Origin: AR5 sp035762565
Lineage (GTDB): Bacteria > Methylomirabilota > Methylomirabilia > Rokubacteriales > CSP1-6
Direction of reading: 5' to 3'
Assembly: GCA_035762565.1 (NCBI GenBank)
Contig: DASTOJ010000015.1
Location: forward strand, 1-64,000
DNA length: 64,000 nt
Shown: piece by piece, positions 17,315 through 26,332 of the stretch
Position numbering within the stretch: the first letter of the stretch is position 1
Layout of the letters: every line of letters begins with the position of its first letter
Program-made: the position numbers and the translations under genes
The notes under the pieces: generated by a model
Seen by the model: only the letters and a program-made list of their open reading frames with translations
What the model was told of the DNA's origin: nothing
Database searches by the model: none

Positions 17315-18067
17315 CTAGGCAGCGCTATGGCCTCCGTCGAGAAAAATGGTCTGACCGGTCATAAAATCAGAGCCGGACGAGGCCAGGTAGACGGCCAGCG
17401 GACCGATCTCCTCCAGGCGTCCGGTGCGGCGGGCGGGGATGTCGCGGGTCAGGCGTTCGTTGGTCTTCGGATCCGCGAAGGCAGCCTCGTTCATCTCGGT
17501 CACGAACCAACCCGGCGCGATGGCGTTGACCTGGATGTTGTGGCGGGCCCACTCGACCGCCAGCGCCCCGGTCAGCGCGATGACGCCGCCCTTGGTCGCC
17601 GCGTACATGGTGTACCCCGGCAGACCCGCCCGCGCGAGCACCGAGGCGAGGTTGATGATCTTGCCCGCGCGCTGGCGGATGAGGAACGGCGCGGCCGCGC
17701 GGCAACCGTGGAAGACGCCCGAGAGGTTCACGTCGACGATCGCGCGCCAGTCGTCCAGCGAGGCTTCGGCGAGGGGCGCGACTCTGGCGATGCCGGCGTT
17801 GTTGACCACGACGTCGAGCCGCCCGAGCGCGCTCACCGTCTGCGACATCAGCGACTCGACCGCCGCGTACGACGCCACGTCGGTGGAGAGCGCCAGCGTC
17901 CGGGCGCCGTGCCGCTCGGCCTCGTGGGCGGTCTCCTCCAGGTCGCGCCGGCTGCGGGCCGCGAGGGCCACGTCGGCGCCGGCCGCGGCCAGCGCCAGCG
18001 CGATCGCCCGACCGAGCCCGCGGCTGGCGCCGGTGACGACGGCGACCTTGCCCCCGAGGACCTTCAG
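17315..18067 (-). CDS. Short-chain dehydrogenase/reductase with apparent CTG start
   Basis: A classical SDR of about 250 residues: VVTGASRGLGRAIAL (cofactor), NNAGIAR, catalytic Ser near ASVLARAGLPGYTMYAATKGG with the YxxxK Tyr/Lys, and a C-terminal TIFLDGGHS. The only ATG/GTG/TTG in frame is a GTG at 17971, which would delete the whole cofactor-binding motif. The frame reads through the motif back to CTG-AAG-GTC at 18067, and a stop lies a few codons further upstream, so CTG is the probable start. It follows the acyl-CoA ligase stop by 12 bases, so the two are likely co-transcribed. The substrate is unknown, perhaps a 3-hydroxyacyl or sugar alcohol. Confidence 0.8.
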   Translation of the reverse strand: MKVLGGKVAVVTGASRGLGRAIALALAAAGADVALAARSRRDLEETAHEAERHGARTLALSTDVASYAAVESLMSQTVSALGRLDVVVNNAGIARVAPLAEASLDDWRAIVDVNLSGVFHGCRAAAPFLIRQRAGKIINLASVLARAGLPGYTMYAATKGGVIALTGALAVEWARHNIQVNAIAPGWFVTEMNEAAFADPKTNERLTRDIPARRTGRLEEIGPLAVYLASSGSDFMTGQTIFLDGGHSAA

Positions 18068-18079
18068 GGCAGCCCCTGA

Positions 18080-19882
18080 CTAACCGTACAGACCCTCCAG
18101 CTCCTTCTTGTACTTCTCCGCCACCACCTTGCGCTTCACCTTGAGGGTCGGCGTCAACTCGCCCCCCTCGAGGGTGAAGTCCCCGGACAGGATCGTGAAC
18201 TTCTTGATCCTGGCGTACGACTGCAGGTTCGTGTTCTTCTCCTCGACCGTCCTGGCCACGCGCTCCACGACCTTGGGGTGTCGCGCCAGTGCCGCCGGGT
18301 CGGTCGTCAACACGCCCTGCTCCCGGGCGAACTTCCCCAGCTCGTCGGGGTTGAGGGTGATGAGCGCCACCGGGTATGGGCGGCGGTCGCCATGCACCAA
18401 CACCTGGCTGATGAAGGGGTCGGCCTTGAGAAGGTTCTCGATGTTTTGCGGCGCGAGGTTCATGCCGCCGGCGGTCACGATGAGGTCCTTCTTCCGGTCG
18501 GTGATGAATAGAAATCCGTCCTCGTCGAGCCGGCCGATATCCCCGGTGTGGAACCACCCGCTCGGCTCGAACACCTCCCGCGTGGCCTCGGGTTGCTTGT
18601 AGTAGCCGCGGGTGGCGATGTTGGGGCCGCGCGCCAGGATCTCGCCGTCCGGCGCGATCTTGAGCTCGACGCCCGGCAGCGCCTGGCCGACCGAGCCGAA
18701 CTTGAAGCGATCCGGCCGGTTGAAGGTCAGCGCCGGACACGTCTCGGTGAGGCCATAGCCCTCGAGCAGCAGGATGCCGGCGGCGTGGAAGAACTCGGCG
18801 ATGTCACGGGACAGTGGAGCACCCCCGGAGACCGCCCACTGCAGCCGGCCCCCGAGCCGGGCGTGGAGCTTGGAGAACACGAGGGCGTGCGCCACCTTGC
18901 GCTTCAGCTCGAGGCCGGCGGGAACCGGCTGGCCGCGCTGCTGGTGGCGGCTGACGTCGCGCCCCACGGCCACCGCCCAGTCGAAGATCCGTCGCTTGAG
19001 TGGCGAGCCAGCCTGGGCGTTGGCCAGCACACCGGCGTACACCTTCTCGAAGACGCGCGGCACACTGCAGATGAAGTGCGGGCGGGTCTCCGGCAGGTTG
19101 TCACGCAGCTTGTCGAGGTTCTCGGCGAAGGCGGTCGTGAGCCCGTGGGCGACGCCGAGGAACGACTCGAGCCGGGCGAACGAGTGCGCCAGCGGAAGGA
19201 ACAGCAGGTGGACCCAGCCCTGCTCGACCGGTGTGGCCATTTTGGAGGCGGCCAGCGCGGCGACGTGGTTGCCGTGGGTCTGAACGACGCCCTTCGGCGG
19301 TCCGGTGGTGCCCGACGTGTAGACGATCGAGGCGACGTCGTCGGGCCCCGTCGTCGTCACGCGCTCCGCCAGCGTCGACTTGTGGACCTCGGCGTTCTCC
19401 CGGCCCAGGCGACGGAGCGTCTCCCACGTCATCACGGACTTCGGCGGCTGCGCCGCCTCGTAGCCGCCCATGACGATGACGTGCTCGAGGTTCGGGATGC
19501 GGTCACGGGCCTCGAGAACCTTTGCGAGCTGGCCGGCATCCTCGACGAACACGGTCCGCGCCCCCGAGTCATTGATCACGTACGCCACGAGGTCGGGAGG
19601 ATAGCTCGGGTAGATCGGCACTGTGATGCAGCCGGCACTGAAGATCGCGAAGTCCGCCTGTACCCACTCGGCGCGACTTGCCGACAGCAGCGCCACGGCG
19701 TCGCCCTTGCCACGCCCCAGCGCGATGAGACCGAGTGCCAGCTCCCGCACGCTGTCGCCCACCTCGCGCCAGGTGCGGGTCTGCCAGACTCCACCCACCT
19801 TGAACTGTTGCGCCGGCTTGGCGCCACTGCTCTCCACACGGCTCCAGAACAGTTTGGCGAGCGTGTCCTCGGCCATACACAT
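18080..19882 (-). CDS. Long-chain fatty-acid--CoA ligase (FadD15/ACSL type)
   Basis: A 600-residue AMP-forming ligase that activates fatty acids to acyl-CoA. Motifs: IVYTSGTTGPPKGV (P-loop-like), FLPLAHSFARLESFLG, GGAPLSRDIAEFFHAAGI, LEGYGLTETCP, GWFHTGDIGRLDEDGFLFITDRKKDLI, and a C-terminal LTPTLKVKRKVVAEKY with the adenylation Lys. Length and motifs match the bubblegum/FadD15 branch for long chains. The ATG at 19876 may be the real start, since GGGAGGG lies 7 bases before it. It sits beside the PHA locus, divergent from the phasin, which suits a role in feeding acyl chains. Confidence 0.93.
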   Translation of the reverse strand: MCMAEDTLAKLFWSRVESSGAKPAQQFKVGGVWQTRTWREVGDSVRELALGLIALGRGKGDAVALLSASRAEWVQADFAIFSAGCITVPIYPSYPPDLVAYVINDSGARTVFVEDAGQLAKVLEARDRIPNLEHVIVMGGYEAAQPPKSVMTWETLRRLGRENAEVHKSTLAERVTTTGPDDVASIVYTSGTTGPPKGVVQTHGNHVAALAASKMATPVEQGWVHLLFLPLAHSFARLESFLGVAHGLTTAFAENLDKLRDNLPETRPHFICSVPRVFEKVYAGVLANAQAGSPLKRRIFDWAVAVGRDVSRHQQRGQPVPAGLELKRKVAHALVFSKLHARLGGRLQWAVSGGAPLSRDIAEFFHAAGILLLEGYGLTETCPALTFNRPDRFKFGSVGQALPGVELKIAPDGEILARGPNIATRGYYKQPEATREVFEPSGWFHTGDIGRLDEDGFLFITDRKKDLIVTAGGMNLAPQNIENLLKADPFISQVLVHGDRRPYPVALITLNPDELGKFAREQGVLTTDPAALARHPKVVERVARTVEEKNTNLQSYARIKKFTILSGDFTLEGGELTPTLKVKRKVVAEKYKKELEGLYG

Positions 19883-19982
19883 CCCTCCCGCCGGCCCCTT
19901 ACCCGGGATCGCGGCGATGACCCGGAAGTCTGCAAACTCAGGGGGTTTCGTGACACTACCACTTCTGCCGATGACGCAATGC

Positions 19983-19992
19983 GAAATATTTC
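19983..19992. promoter_or_regulatory. AT-rich palindrome in the ligase/phasin divergent region
   Basis: GAAATATTTC is a perfect 10-base palindrome and unusually AT-rich for this window. It lies just before the phasin -35 and upstream of the divergent ligase gene. It could be a PhaR or fatty-acid regulator operator; this is inference only. Confidence 0.3.
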
Positions 19993-20021
19993 TTGCTCTT
20001 ACTGACGCGACGCGTTATGGT
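19993..20021 (+). promoter_or_regulatory. Predicted phasin promoter
   Basis: TTGCTC (19993-19998) and TATGGT (20016-20021) are separated by 17 bases, a standard sigma-70 layout. The start would fall near 20028, giving a 5' leader of about 60 bases with an AAGGGAG site. Confidence 0.45.
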
Positions 20022-20071
20022 GAGGCCCGTCCCGAGAGTACCGAACGGCGAAGCGAGGGACACCGAACACC

Positions 20072-20527
20072 ATGAAGGGAGCAGTCATGCACGACGCAAA
20101 GAAGGCTCAGGAGATGTTCACCCAGGGCTCGGGCAAGGCCGTCGAGACGGTGACGGTCTGGGCGGACGCCAACCAGCGCGTCCTCCGGGAGCTGGCCGAG
20201 CTGTCGGCCGCCGCCGCCAAGGAGGGCGTCCGGCTCTACTCGGAGCTGCAGCAGAGCGGGCTCGAGGCGCTGCGCGACGCGCAGGCCACCGCGCTGCGCT
20301 GGCAGTCGACCTGGCAGGAGGCGCCGCGCGATCCCCTGGCGTGGTATCAGCGCGCGCTGACCGACGGGGTGGAGAGCACGCAGAAGTGGTTCCGCATGCT
20401 GGAGGGCAACGCGCAGGCCATGACGCGCACGGCCGAGCGGCTGCAGGCGACCGCCGAGCAGACTGGCAAGGGAATCCAGGAGTCGTTCTCGGAGGCGGCC
20501 ACCAAGCTCAAAGAGGTCTACGCGTAG
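20072..20527 (+). CDS. Phasin (PHA granule-associated protein)
   Basis: A small helical protein (146-151 residues) of the phasin_2 type. It is almost all amphipathic helix with regularly spaced Ala, Gln and aromatic residues: MFTQGSGKAVETVTVWADAN, ELQQSGLEALRDAQATALRW, GVESTQKWFRMLEGNAQAM and ERLQATAEQTGKGIQESF. Phasins coat PHA granules. The ATG at 20087 (MHDAKKAQ) is the likelier start because AAGGGAG precedes it by 5 bases; 20072 is the longest form. It stands next to phaR, the phasin repressor, and converges on it, which supports the call. Confidence 0.88.
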   Translation: MKGAVMHDAKKAQEMFTQGSGKAVETVTVWADANQRVLRELAELSAAAAKEGVRLYSELQQSGLEALRDAQATALRWQSTWQEAPRDPLAWYQRALTDGVESTQKWFRMLEGNAQAMTRTAERLQATAEQTGKGIQESFSEAATKLKEVYA

Positions 20528-20528
20528 C

Positions 20529-21032
20529 CTATCCCTCGGCCTTGCGCTTCTGAAGCCGCTCCTCGAGCGAGCGGAGGCGGTCGCGCAAGGCCGTCACTTC
20601 CTCCCGCAGCTTGTCGGCGTCGTCTCCGCCGCCGTCGCGCCGGGCCTCGGCGGCCGGGGCGGCCGCCCCCATCGCCCCCCATCCGGCCCGCAGGGACCAG
20701 TCGCGGAAGATCCGCTCCATGTCGCGCTGACTGGAGATCATCCCCTCCAGGCTGGCCCGCATCGACTTCTGCACGAAGTCCTGCCAGCTCTCGCCGTGCT
20801 TGATGAGCTGGTGGAGGAACGCGGCGGGCAGCGTCGCGCGCCGGGTGCGCTCGTTCTCGAGGATGATCTGCGTGAGCGTGACGGACGTGAGATCCTCGCC
20901 GGAGGCAGCGTCCACGACGGAGATCTCGCGGCCGCCCCGGATCATCTCCTCGATCTCCTCGAGGGTGACGTACCGGCTCTCCTGCGTGTCGTAGAGCTTG
21001 CGGTTGGAGTAGCGCTTGATGACGTACGCCAT
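20529..21032 (-). CDS. phaR: PHA synthesis repressor PhaR
   Basis: A 167-residue regulator. The N-terminal PHB/PHA accumulation DNA-binding domain begins IKRYSNRKLYDTQESRYVTL and continues EEIEEMIRGGREISVVD, with the TLTQIILENE segment. It is followed by the PHB_acc domain (FLHQLIKHGESWQDFVQKSM) and a C-terminal coiled coil (KLREEVTALRDRLRSLEERL). PhaR binds nascent PHA and DNA, releasing phasin genes when polymer forms. Its gene ends 2 bases from the phasin stop. A TAGACT box lies 9 bases before the ATG. Confidence 0.94.
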   Translation of the reverse strand: MAYVIKRYSNRKLYDTQESRYVTLEEIEEMIRGGREISVVDAASGEDLTSVTLTQIILENERTRRATLPAAFLHQLIKHGESWQDFVQKSMRASLEGMISSQRDMERIFRDWSLRAGWGAMGAAAPAAEARRDGGGDDADKLREEVTALRDRLRSLEERLQKRKAEG

Positions 21033-21041
21033 CGTCGAGGG

Positions 21042-21047
21042 AGTCTA
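21042..21047 (-). promoter_or_regulatory. -10 element of phaR, leaderless type
   Basis: TAGACT on the minus strand, preceded by TGT (an extended -10 feel), 9 bases before the ATG and without a Shine-Dalgarno. Confidence 0.45.
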
Positions 21048-21126
21048 ACACCACGCGTCAACGCTCACAAGACGCGGCCGTGCTAGACTGACGATCTTCA
21101 CACGCGCGAGCAGGAGGACGTTCACC

Positions 21127-21870
21127 ATGAAGCTCAACGGTCGCACCGCGCTCGTCACGGGCGGTTCGCGCGGAATCGGTCGGGCCGTCGCGCTCGCCCT
21201 GGCCGAGGAAGGCGCCGACGTCGCGATCAACTATGTCTCCAGCGAAGCGGCGGCGCGCGACGTCGCCGATCACGTCAGGAAGATGGGCCGCCGGGCCGTG
21301 CTGGCCCAGGCCGACGTCAGCGACTATCCGGACACCTTCCGGATGGCGCAGGACGTCCTCCGCGACTTCGGCCACCTCGACATCCTCGTCAACAACGCCG
21401 GCATCAACTCCGACAAGACCTTCACCAAGATGGACCACGCCTCCTGGCGCAAGGTGCTCGGCACCAACCTCGACGGCGTCTTCAACTGCACGAAGGTCTT
21501 CGTCGATCAGATGCTCGCGCAGGGATACGGCCGCGTGGTCAACATGACGTCCGTCATCGGTCAGATCGGCAACTTCGGGCAGGCCAACTACGCCGCCTCC
21601 AAGGCCGGCGTGGCGGCGTTCACCAAGTCCCTGGCCAAGGAGCTGGCCGGCAAGGGCGTGACGGTCAACGCCGTCGCGCCCGGCTTCATCGAGACCGAGA
21701 TGGTGGCGGGCATACCCGACAAGGTGAAGGAACGGTTGCTGGCGCAGATCCCGCTCCGGCGCTTCGGCACCGCCGAAGAGGTGGCGCGGGCCGTCGTGTA
21801 CATCGTCTCCTCCGACGGCGACTACATCACCGGCGCCGAGCTCTCCATCAACGGCGGCCTCCTGATGTAG
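21127..21870 (+). CDS. phaB: Acetoacetyl-CoA reductase (PhaB/FabG-type SDR)
   Basis: A 247-residue SDR. GGSRGIGRAVALALAEEGADV binds the cofactor; NNAGINSDKTFTKMDHASW is typical of PhaB rather than generic FabG. The catalytic NMTSVIGQ and NYAASKAGVAAFTKSLA hold Ser, Tyr and Lys; the C-terminus is ITGAELSINGG. PhaB reduces acetoacetyl-CoA to (R)-3-hydroxybutyryl-CoA with NADPH, giving the PHA synthase its substrate. The ATG at 21127 has GGAGG at 21112-21116, and a TAGACT (21084-21089) about 40 bases upstream may be its -10. The next gene is convergent. A fatty-acid-synthesis FabG role is the main alternative. Confidence 0.87.
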   Translation: MKLNGRTALVTGGSRGIGRAVALALAEEGADVAINYVSSEAAARDVADHVRKMGRRAVLAQADVSDYPDTFRMAQDVLRDFGHLDILVNNAGINSDKTFTKMDHASWRKVLGTNLDGVFNCTKVFVDQMLAQGYGRVVNMTSVIGQIGNFGQANYAASKAGVAAFTKSLAKELAGKGVTVNAVAPGFIETEMVAGIPDKVKERLLAQIPLRRFGTAEEVARAVVYIVSSDGDYITGAELSINGGLLM

Positions 21871-21888
21871 CGTCGGGGGTCGACGGGG

Positions 21889-22473
21889 CTACGGCGTGCG
21901 GCTGGGTGGGGTCTCCGTCGGTCGCTGAGCGCCCGACAGCATCGACAGCGACAGCGCGCTCCAGAGCGTCATGGCCTGGGCGGCGAGGCTCCACGGCGTC
22001 CACGCCAGCGCTGCCAGGCTCGCCGCTGTCGCAGGCCGGCCCTCGTAGACCACGGAGGTCCGCGACGGCATGACCCACGCCTCCCCCGAGAGCACTTCGT
22101 CGCCGTGCTGGTTCACGCACACGGTCTGCAGCCGGATGCGGTTGCGCTCGCCGATGACCTCGATGATCTCGACCCGGGCGGTGATGGTGTCGCCGGCCTT
22201 GACCGGCCTGACGAACTTGAGCGACTGCGAGAGGTAGATGGCGCCGGGCCCGGGCAGCCGGGTGCCGATGACCGCCGAGATGAGCCCGGCCGTGTAGATG
22301 CCGGGCGCGATCGGCGCCTTGAACGGCGTGCCGGCGGCGTAGGCGGGATCGCTGTGGACGGGGTTGTAGTCTCCGACGGCTTCGACGAACGAGCCGATGT
22401 CGGCCTGCTCGACGACGCGGGTGATCTCCGCGCGGTCGCCCGGGGCCAGCTCCGCGATCGTCCTGCCGATCAT
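21889..22473 (-). CDS. phaJ: (R)-specific enoyl-CoA hydratase, MaoC/PhaJ-like
   Basis: A 194-residue protein with one hot-dog hydratase domain in the first 140 residues. FVEAVGDYNPVHSDPAYAAG carries the Asp-x4-His dyad, then PIAPGIYTAGLISAVIGTRL and YLSQSLKFVRPVKAGDTI follow. PhaJ hydrates trans-2-enoyl-CoA to (R)-3-hydroxyacyl-CoA, linking beta-oxidation to PHA. The C-terminal 50 residues (ATAASLAALAWTPWSL onward) are extra and hydrophobic, resembling a PhaE or phasin-like tail, which might tether the enzyme to granules. It overlaps the phaE stop by 3 bases (ATGA), so phaC-phaE-phaJ is one unit. Confidence 0.85.
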   Translation of the reverse strand: MIGRTIAELAPGDRAEITRVVEQADIGSFVEAVGDYNPVHSDPAYAAGTPFKAPIAPGIYTAGLISAVIGTRLPGPGAIYLSQSLKFVRPVKAGDTITARVEIIEVIGERNRIRLQTVCVNQHGDEVLSGEAWVMPSRTSVVYEGRPATAASLAALAWTPWSLAAQAMTLWSALSLSMLSGAQRPTETPPSRTP

Positions 22474-22979
22474 CCGCGCTCCTTGTCCTCGAGGCGCCTG
22501 AGCACGGCCGCCAGGCCGTCCTCGATGCGCTCCAGCCGCTCCTCCAGCTCGACGATCTGCTTGGCAACCGCGGTGAGCTGGCTCCGCGAGGCCACGTTGA
22601 GGTGGGCGAGCGACTGCTCCAGCGCTTGCTCGCCGGCCTTCTTCACCGGCGCCTGCGCGGCCAGCCACCCCTCGAGCGACCGGCCCATGAGCAGTGCGAA
22701 GCTCTCGGTGCTCATCGCCTGCCCCAGCACGCGCGACCAGGCCTCGATCCATTGATCGAGGAACTGCTTCCACTGGGCCATCAGATCGGGCGTGGCCGGC
22801 GTCTGGGCGAACATGCGGGCCCACTGCTCCAGGCCCTGGTTGAGCACCGGCCGCCAGAACGCCACCGGATCGGGCGCGGGGGCCGGAGCCTGGCTGACCA
22901 TGCGCGTCCACGCTTGCGTGGACTCCTCGAGCTGACGCCGCCACATGTCGAACAGCTGCGCTGTCGGTTCCGTCATCAC
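22470..22979 (-). CDS. phaE: Class III PHA synthase subunit PhaE-like
   Basis: A 169-residue helical protein with Trp-rich segments (LFDMWRRQLEESTQAWTRM, MAQWKQFLDQWIEAWSRVLG) and a C-terminal coiled coil (VAKQIVELEERLERIEDGL), the architecture of PhaE, the partner that activates PhaC in class III synthases. PhaE proteins are often about 350 residues, so this one is short. An ATG at 22976 is likelier than the GTG at 22979, having GGGAG 7 bases before. It follows phaC by 10 bases and overlaps phaJ, which supports the assignment; a phasin is the alternative. Confidence 0.78.
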   Translation of the reverse strand: MMTEPTAQLFDMWRRQLEESTQAWTRMVSQAPAPAPDPVAFWRPVLNQGLEQWARMFAQTPATPDLMAQWKQFLDQWIEAWSRVLGQAMSTESFALLMGRSLEGWLAAQAPVKKAGEQALEQSLAHLNVASRSQLTAVAKQIVELEERLERIEDGLAAVLRRLEDKERG

Positions 22980-22989
22980 GAGTCTCCCG

Positions 22990-24114
22990 TCATGAGCGCG
23001 GTCCCAGCCAGCTCGACACTTTCGGCCAGCAGTGCACGGCCGCTCCCCGTCCCGCGATCAGGGAGATGTGGCCGCCCGGCAGCTCGGTGTAGTCCTTTTC
23101 CCGGCTGCCGACCGCATCGATGAGCGCCCGGACGCAGGCCGGCGGAGCGATGTAGTCCTCCTTGGCGCCGACCACGAACACCGGGCACCGGATGTCACCG
23201 AGACGCACCGGCCGGCCGCCGAAGACCAGCTCGCCCCGCACAAGCTTGTTGCCCTGGTAGAAGTCGCGCACCCACTGGCGGAAGAACTCCCCTGGGAAGG
23301 CCACGTACTCGTTCGCCCACTTGTTGAGCGCCGTGAACCCCTCCACGTACTTGTCGTTCCACAGGTTCCACCAGAGGTTCAGGTTGGTGGAGATATCCAT
23401 GGTCGGCTTGAGCAGCTTGAAACCGGCCTTGACGAGGTCGGCCGGCACCGTCCCCAGCGTATCGACGAAGCGGTCGACGTCGAAGTACTTGCGGTCCAGC
23501 CACAGCCCGAACATCCCGATCCTCGAGAAGTCGATGGGCCCGGCCATGTTGACGAAGTTCTTCACGGGGATCTCGGGATGCGTGGCCACGAACGAGGCCG
23601 ACAGGGGGGCGCCCATGCAGTAGCCGAGCACGGACAGCTCGCGGGCGCCCGAGGTCTCGAGCACCTTGCGGGCCATGCGGGGCAGGATCTTCACCACGCA
23701 GTCCTCGAACGTGAGGTCGTTGTCCTCCGGGCCGAAGACCCCCCAGTCGAGCAGGTAGAAGTCGAACCCCTCGCGGGTCATGTGCTCCACGAACGAGCCG
23801 CCCGGCAGCAGATCGAAGATGTAGGGACGGCTGATACCGAGATTGGGGACGAACAGCAGCGGGGTCCGGTGCCGCCGGCTGGACTCGTAGCGGTACAGGC
23901 GCGACTTGTTGCGCTTGTAGACCTCCTGGCGCGGCGTCTGGCCCGTGCGTGGCTCCGCGGCGGTGGCCAGCCGCCCCAGGTTGGCCAGCCGGCGGACGTT
24001 TCGGTCCAGCTCCTCCTGCCACTGTCTGATCACTTCCGGTGACGCCGTCGCTCCGGCGCCGCCGAACCCGTTGGTGAACCGCTCGACCACGTCCGCGAAG
24101 CGCTCCTGGCCCAT
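22990..24114 (-). CDS. phaC: Class III poly(R)-hydroxyalkanoate synthase subunit PhaC
   Basis: A 374-residue PHA synthase of the short class III size (about 355-375). The lipase-box-like GYCMGA holds the catalytic Cys near residue 166. The Asp is in GAKEDYIAPP and the His in PGGHISLIAG near the C-terminus. LLFVPNLGISRPYIFDL and FYLLDWGVFGPEDN are class signatures. It polymerises (R)-3-hydroxyacyl-CoA at the granule surface with PhaE. The ATG at 24114 has GGGGGAG 6 bases before it. A promoter candidate lies at 24166-24196. Confidence 0.95.
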   Translation of the reverse strand: MGQERFADVVERFTNGFGGAGATASPEVIRQWQEELDRNVRRLANLGRLATAAEPRTGQTPRQEVYKRNKSRLYRYESSRRHRTPLLFVPNLGISRPYIFDLLPGGSFVEHMTREGFDFYLLDWGVFGPEDNDLTFEDCVVKILPRMARKVLETSGARELSVLGYCMGAPLSASFVATHPEIPVKNFVNMAGPIDFSRIGMFGLWLDRKYFDVDRFVDTLGTVPADLVKAGFKLLKPTMDISTNLNLWWNLWNDKYVEGFTALNKWANEYVAFPGEFFRQWVRDFYQGNKLVRGELVFGGRPVRLGDIRCPVFVVGAKEDYIAPPACVRALIDAVGSREKDYTELPGGHISLIAGRGAAVHCWPKVSSWLGPRS

Positions 24115-24165
24115 CGAGGGCTCCCCCGATCCGCCGGACCGGCCGGTTCCGGCGCTGTCTACGCT

Positions 24166-24196
24166 AGTATCGCACGTGGGCGCCGCGGCGCGTCAA
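24166..24196 (-). promoter_or_regulatory. Candidate phaC-phaE-phaJ promoter
   Basis: TTGACG (24191-24196) and GATACT (24166-24171) on the minus strand, spacer 19 bases, which is long. The leader to the phaC start would be about 45 bases. The rest of the 231-base gap to the SCP2 gene shows nothing else. Confidence 0.35.
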
Positions 24197-24345
24197 CAGG
24201 CATGTCGCGCCGCAGCAGACCAGGGCACACGCAGGCGCCCACTGAGATCAACGCCGCGTGAGACGAGTCGCCGGTGATCGAGGAGCGCATCCGCCGGGGC
24301 GCGACGAGCGATCGGGGGCGTGGGAGGCCAGGTCGGGGCCCCTAC

Positions 24346-24666
24346 TCAGGTGGCAAACATCGAGCCCAGCTTCATCGCCAGGCCCATGTCGCCCTTGATC
24401 TTCAGCTTGCCGGACATGAACAACATCTGTCCCGACTGCTTGCCGCTCAGCATGTCCAGCCAGTCCTGCGCGGCGATCGACAGCGTGAGGTTGGGATTCT
24501 GGGCGGCCCCCTGGCTCACCGTGCAGGCCCCGTCCTTGATGACGGCGTGCCAGGTGCCCCCGCCGTCTCCGCTGATGTCGTACTGGATCACCGCGCTGGT
24601 GCCGCTGGCCTTGTCGGGCCGGAAGCGGCCCGGCATCGCATCGAACGAATCCTTCACTGTCGCCAT
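24346..24666 (-). CDS. SCP2 sterol-binding domain protein
   Basis: A 106-residue single-domain SCP2-like protein: FDAMPGRFRPDKASGTSAVI, the DGACTVSQGAAQNPNLTLSI beta strands, and DWLDMLSGKQSGQMLFMSGKLKIKGDMGLAMKL at the C-terminus, the usual end motif. SCP2 domains bind fatty acyl-CoA and other lipids in a hydrophobic tunnel; bacterial copies often accompany acyl-CoA metabolism, as here between the PHA genes and an enoyl-CoA hydratase operon. The ATG at 24666 has AAGGAGAAG 6 bases before it. The exact ligand is unknown. Confidence 0.9.
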   Translation of the reverse strand: MATVKDSFDAMPGRFRPDKASGTSAVIQYDISGDGGGTWHAVIKDGACTVSQGAAQNPNLTLSIAAQDWLDMLSGKQSGQMLFMSGKLKIKGDMGLAMKLGSMFAT

Positions 24667-24764
24667 CGTGTCTTCTCCTTCCGCCGTCGGGCGGCTTCGC
24701 GGGCCCCGCCGCCGACGGCCGGCCGGCGGACCCGCTGCGTGGCCGAGAACGTGACCCGGTCAGA

Positions 24765-25514
24765 CTAGAACGTGAAGAGGTCCATGCCGCCGGTGACCGG
24801 CAGCACAGCGCCCGTGACGTAGCGGGCGCGCTCGGAGCACAGGAACGCGACCGCCCACGCCACGTCCTCCGGCTGGCCCTCCTGCTGCATCGCCACCCGC
24901 TTGACCATGCGTTCGTACAGCGGGCTGAGCCGCGCGTTCGGGGCGATGATGCCGGGGGCGACGGCGTTGCACGTCACGTTGTAGCGCGCGCCCTCGAGCG
25001 CCACCGACTTGGCGAAGCCGATCACCCCGATCTTGCTCGTCGAGTAGGCCGTCTGCCCGAAGCCGCCCATCAGCCCGGCGATCGACGCCATGCAGACGAT
25101 GCGGCCCCAGCGGCGCTGCCGCATCCCGGGGAACACCGCCCGGGTGACCTTCATGGTACCGGTCAGGTTGACGGCCAGGTTGAGCTCCCAGTCCTCGTCG
25201 CGCATGTCCTTGAGCTGGCCGACGGTGTAGATCATCCCGGCGTTGTTCACGCAGACGTCGACCGGCCCCAGCTCGCGCTCGATGCGCGCGACCACCTCCT
25301 CCACGGGGGCCGTGTCGCGGATGTCGCACGCGTAGCCGCGGGCCGTCCCGCCGCTGCCGGCGATCTCCGCGGCCGTCGCCTCGGCGCCCTCGGGGTCGAG
25401 GTCGAGGATCGCGACCCGGCAACCCTCGCTGGCCAGGACGAGCGCGTCCGCCTTGCCCAGGCTGCGGGCGCCGCCGGTGACGAGCGCGACCCTGCCGGCG
25501 ATGCCGAGGTTCAT
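24765..25514 (-). CDS. SDR-family 3-oxoacyl/3-hydroxyacyl-CoA-type oxidoreductase
   Basis: A 249-residue classical SDR: VTGGARSLGKADALVLASEG (cofactor), DLDPEGAEA, NNAGMIYTVG, catalytic SIAGLMGGFGQTAYSTSKIG with Tyr/Lys, and VTGAVLPVTGGMDLFTF at the C-terminus. The Asp after the second strand suggests NAD(H) preference. It follows the enoyl-CoA hydratase by 44 bases in the tetR-led operon, so a 3-hydroxyacyl-CoA dehydrogenase step in beta-oxidation of some acid is a reasonable inference. The substrate is not visible. Confidence 0.87.
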   Translation of the reverse strand: MNLGIAGRVALVTGGARSLGKADALVLASEGCRVAILDLDPEGAEATAAEIAGSGGTARGYACDIRDTAPVEEVVARIERELGPVDVCVNNAGMIYTVGQLKDMRDEDWELNLAVNLTGTMKVTRAVFPGMRQRRWGRIVCMASIAGLMGGFGQTAYSTSKIGVIGFAKSVALEGARYNVTCNAVAPGIIAPNARLSPLYERMVKRVAMQQEGQPEDVAWAVAFLCSERARYVTGAVLPVTGGMDLFTF

Positions 25515-25558
25515 TTACCGGCTCGCCTCCCCTGCGGCTGCGGCTCGCACGGCCATGC

Positions 25559-26321
<763 letters not shown>

Positions 26322-26332
<11 letters not shown>

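Noticed and set aside
24765..25514. fabG of fatty-acid synthesis
   Set aside because: No acpP, fabD or fabF is adjacent; the tetR-ech context suggests degradation.
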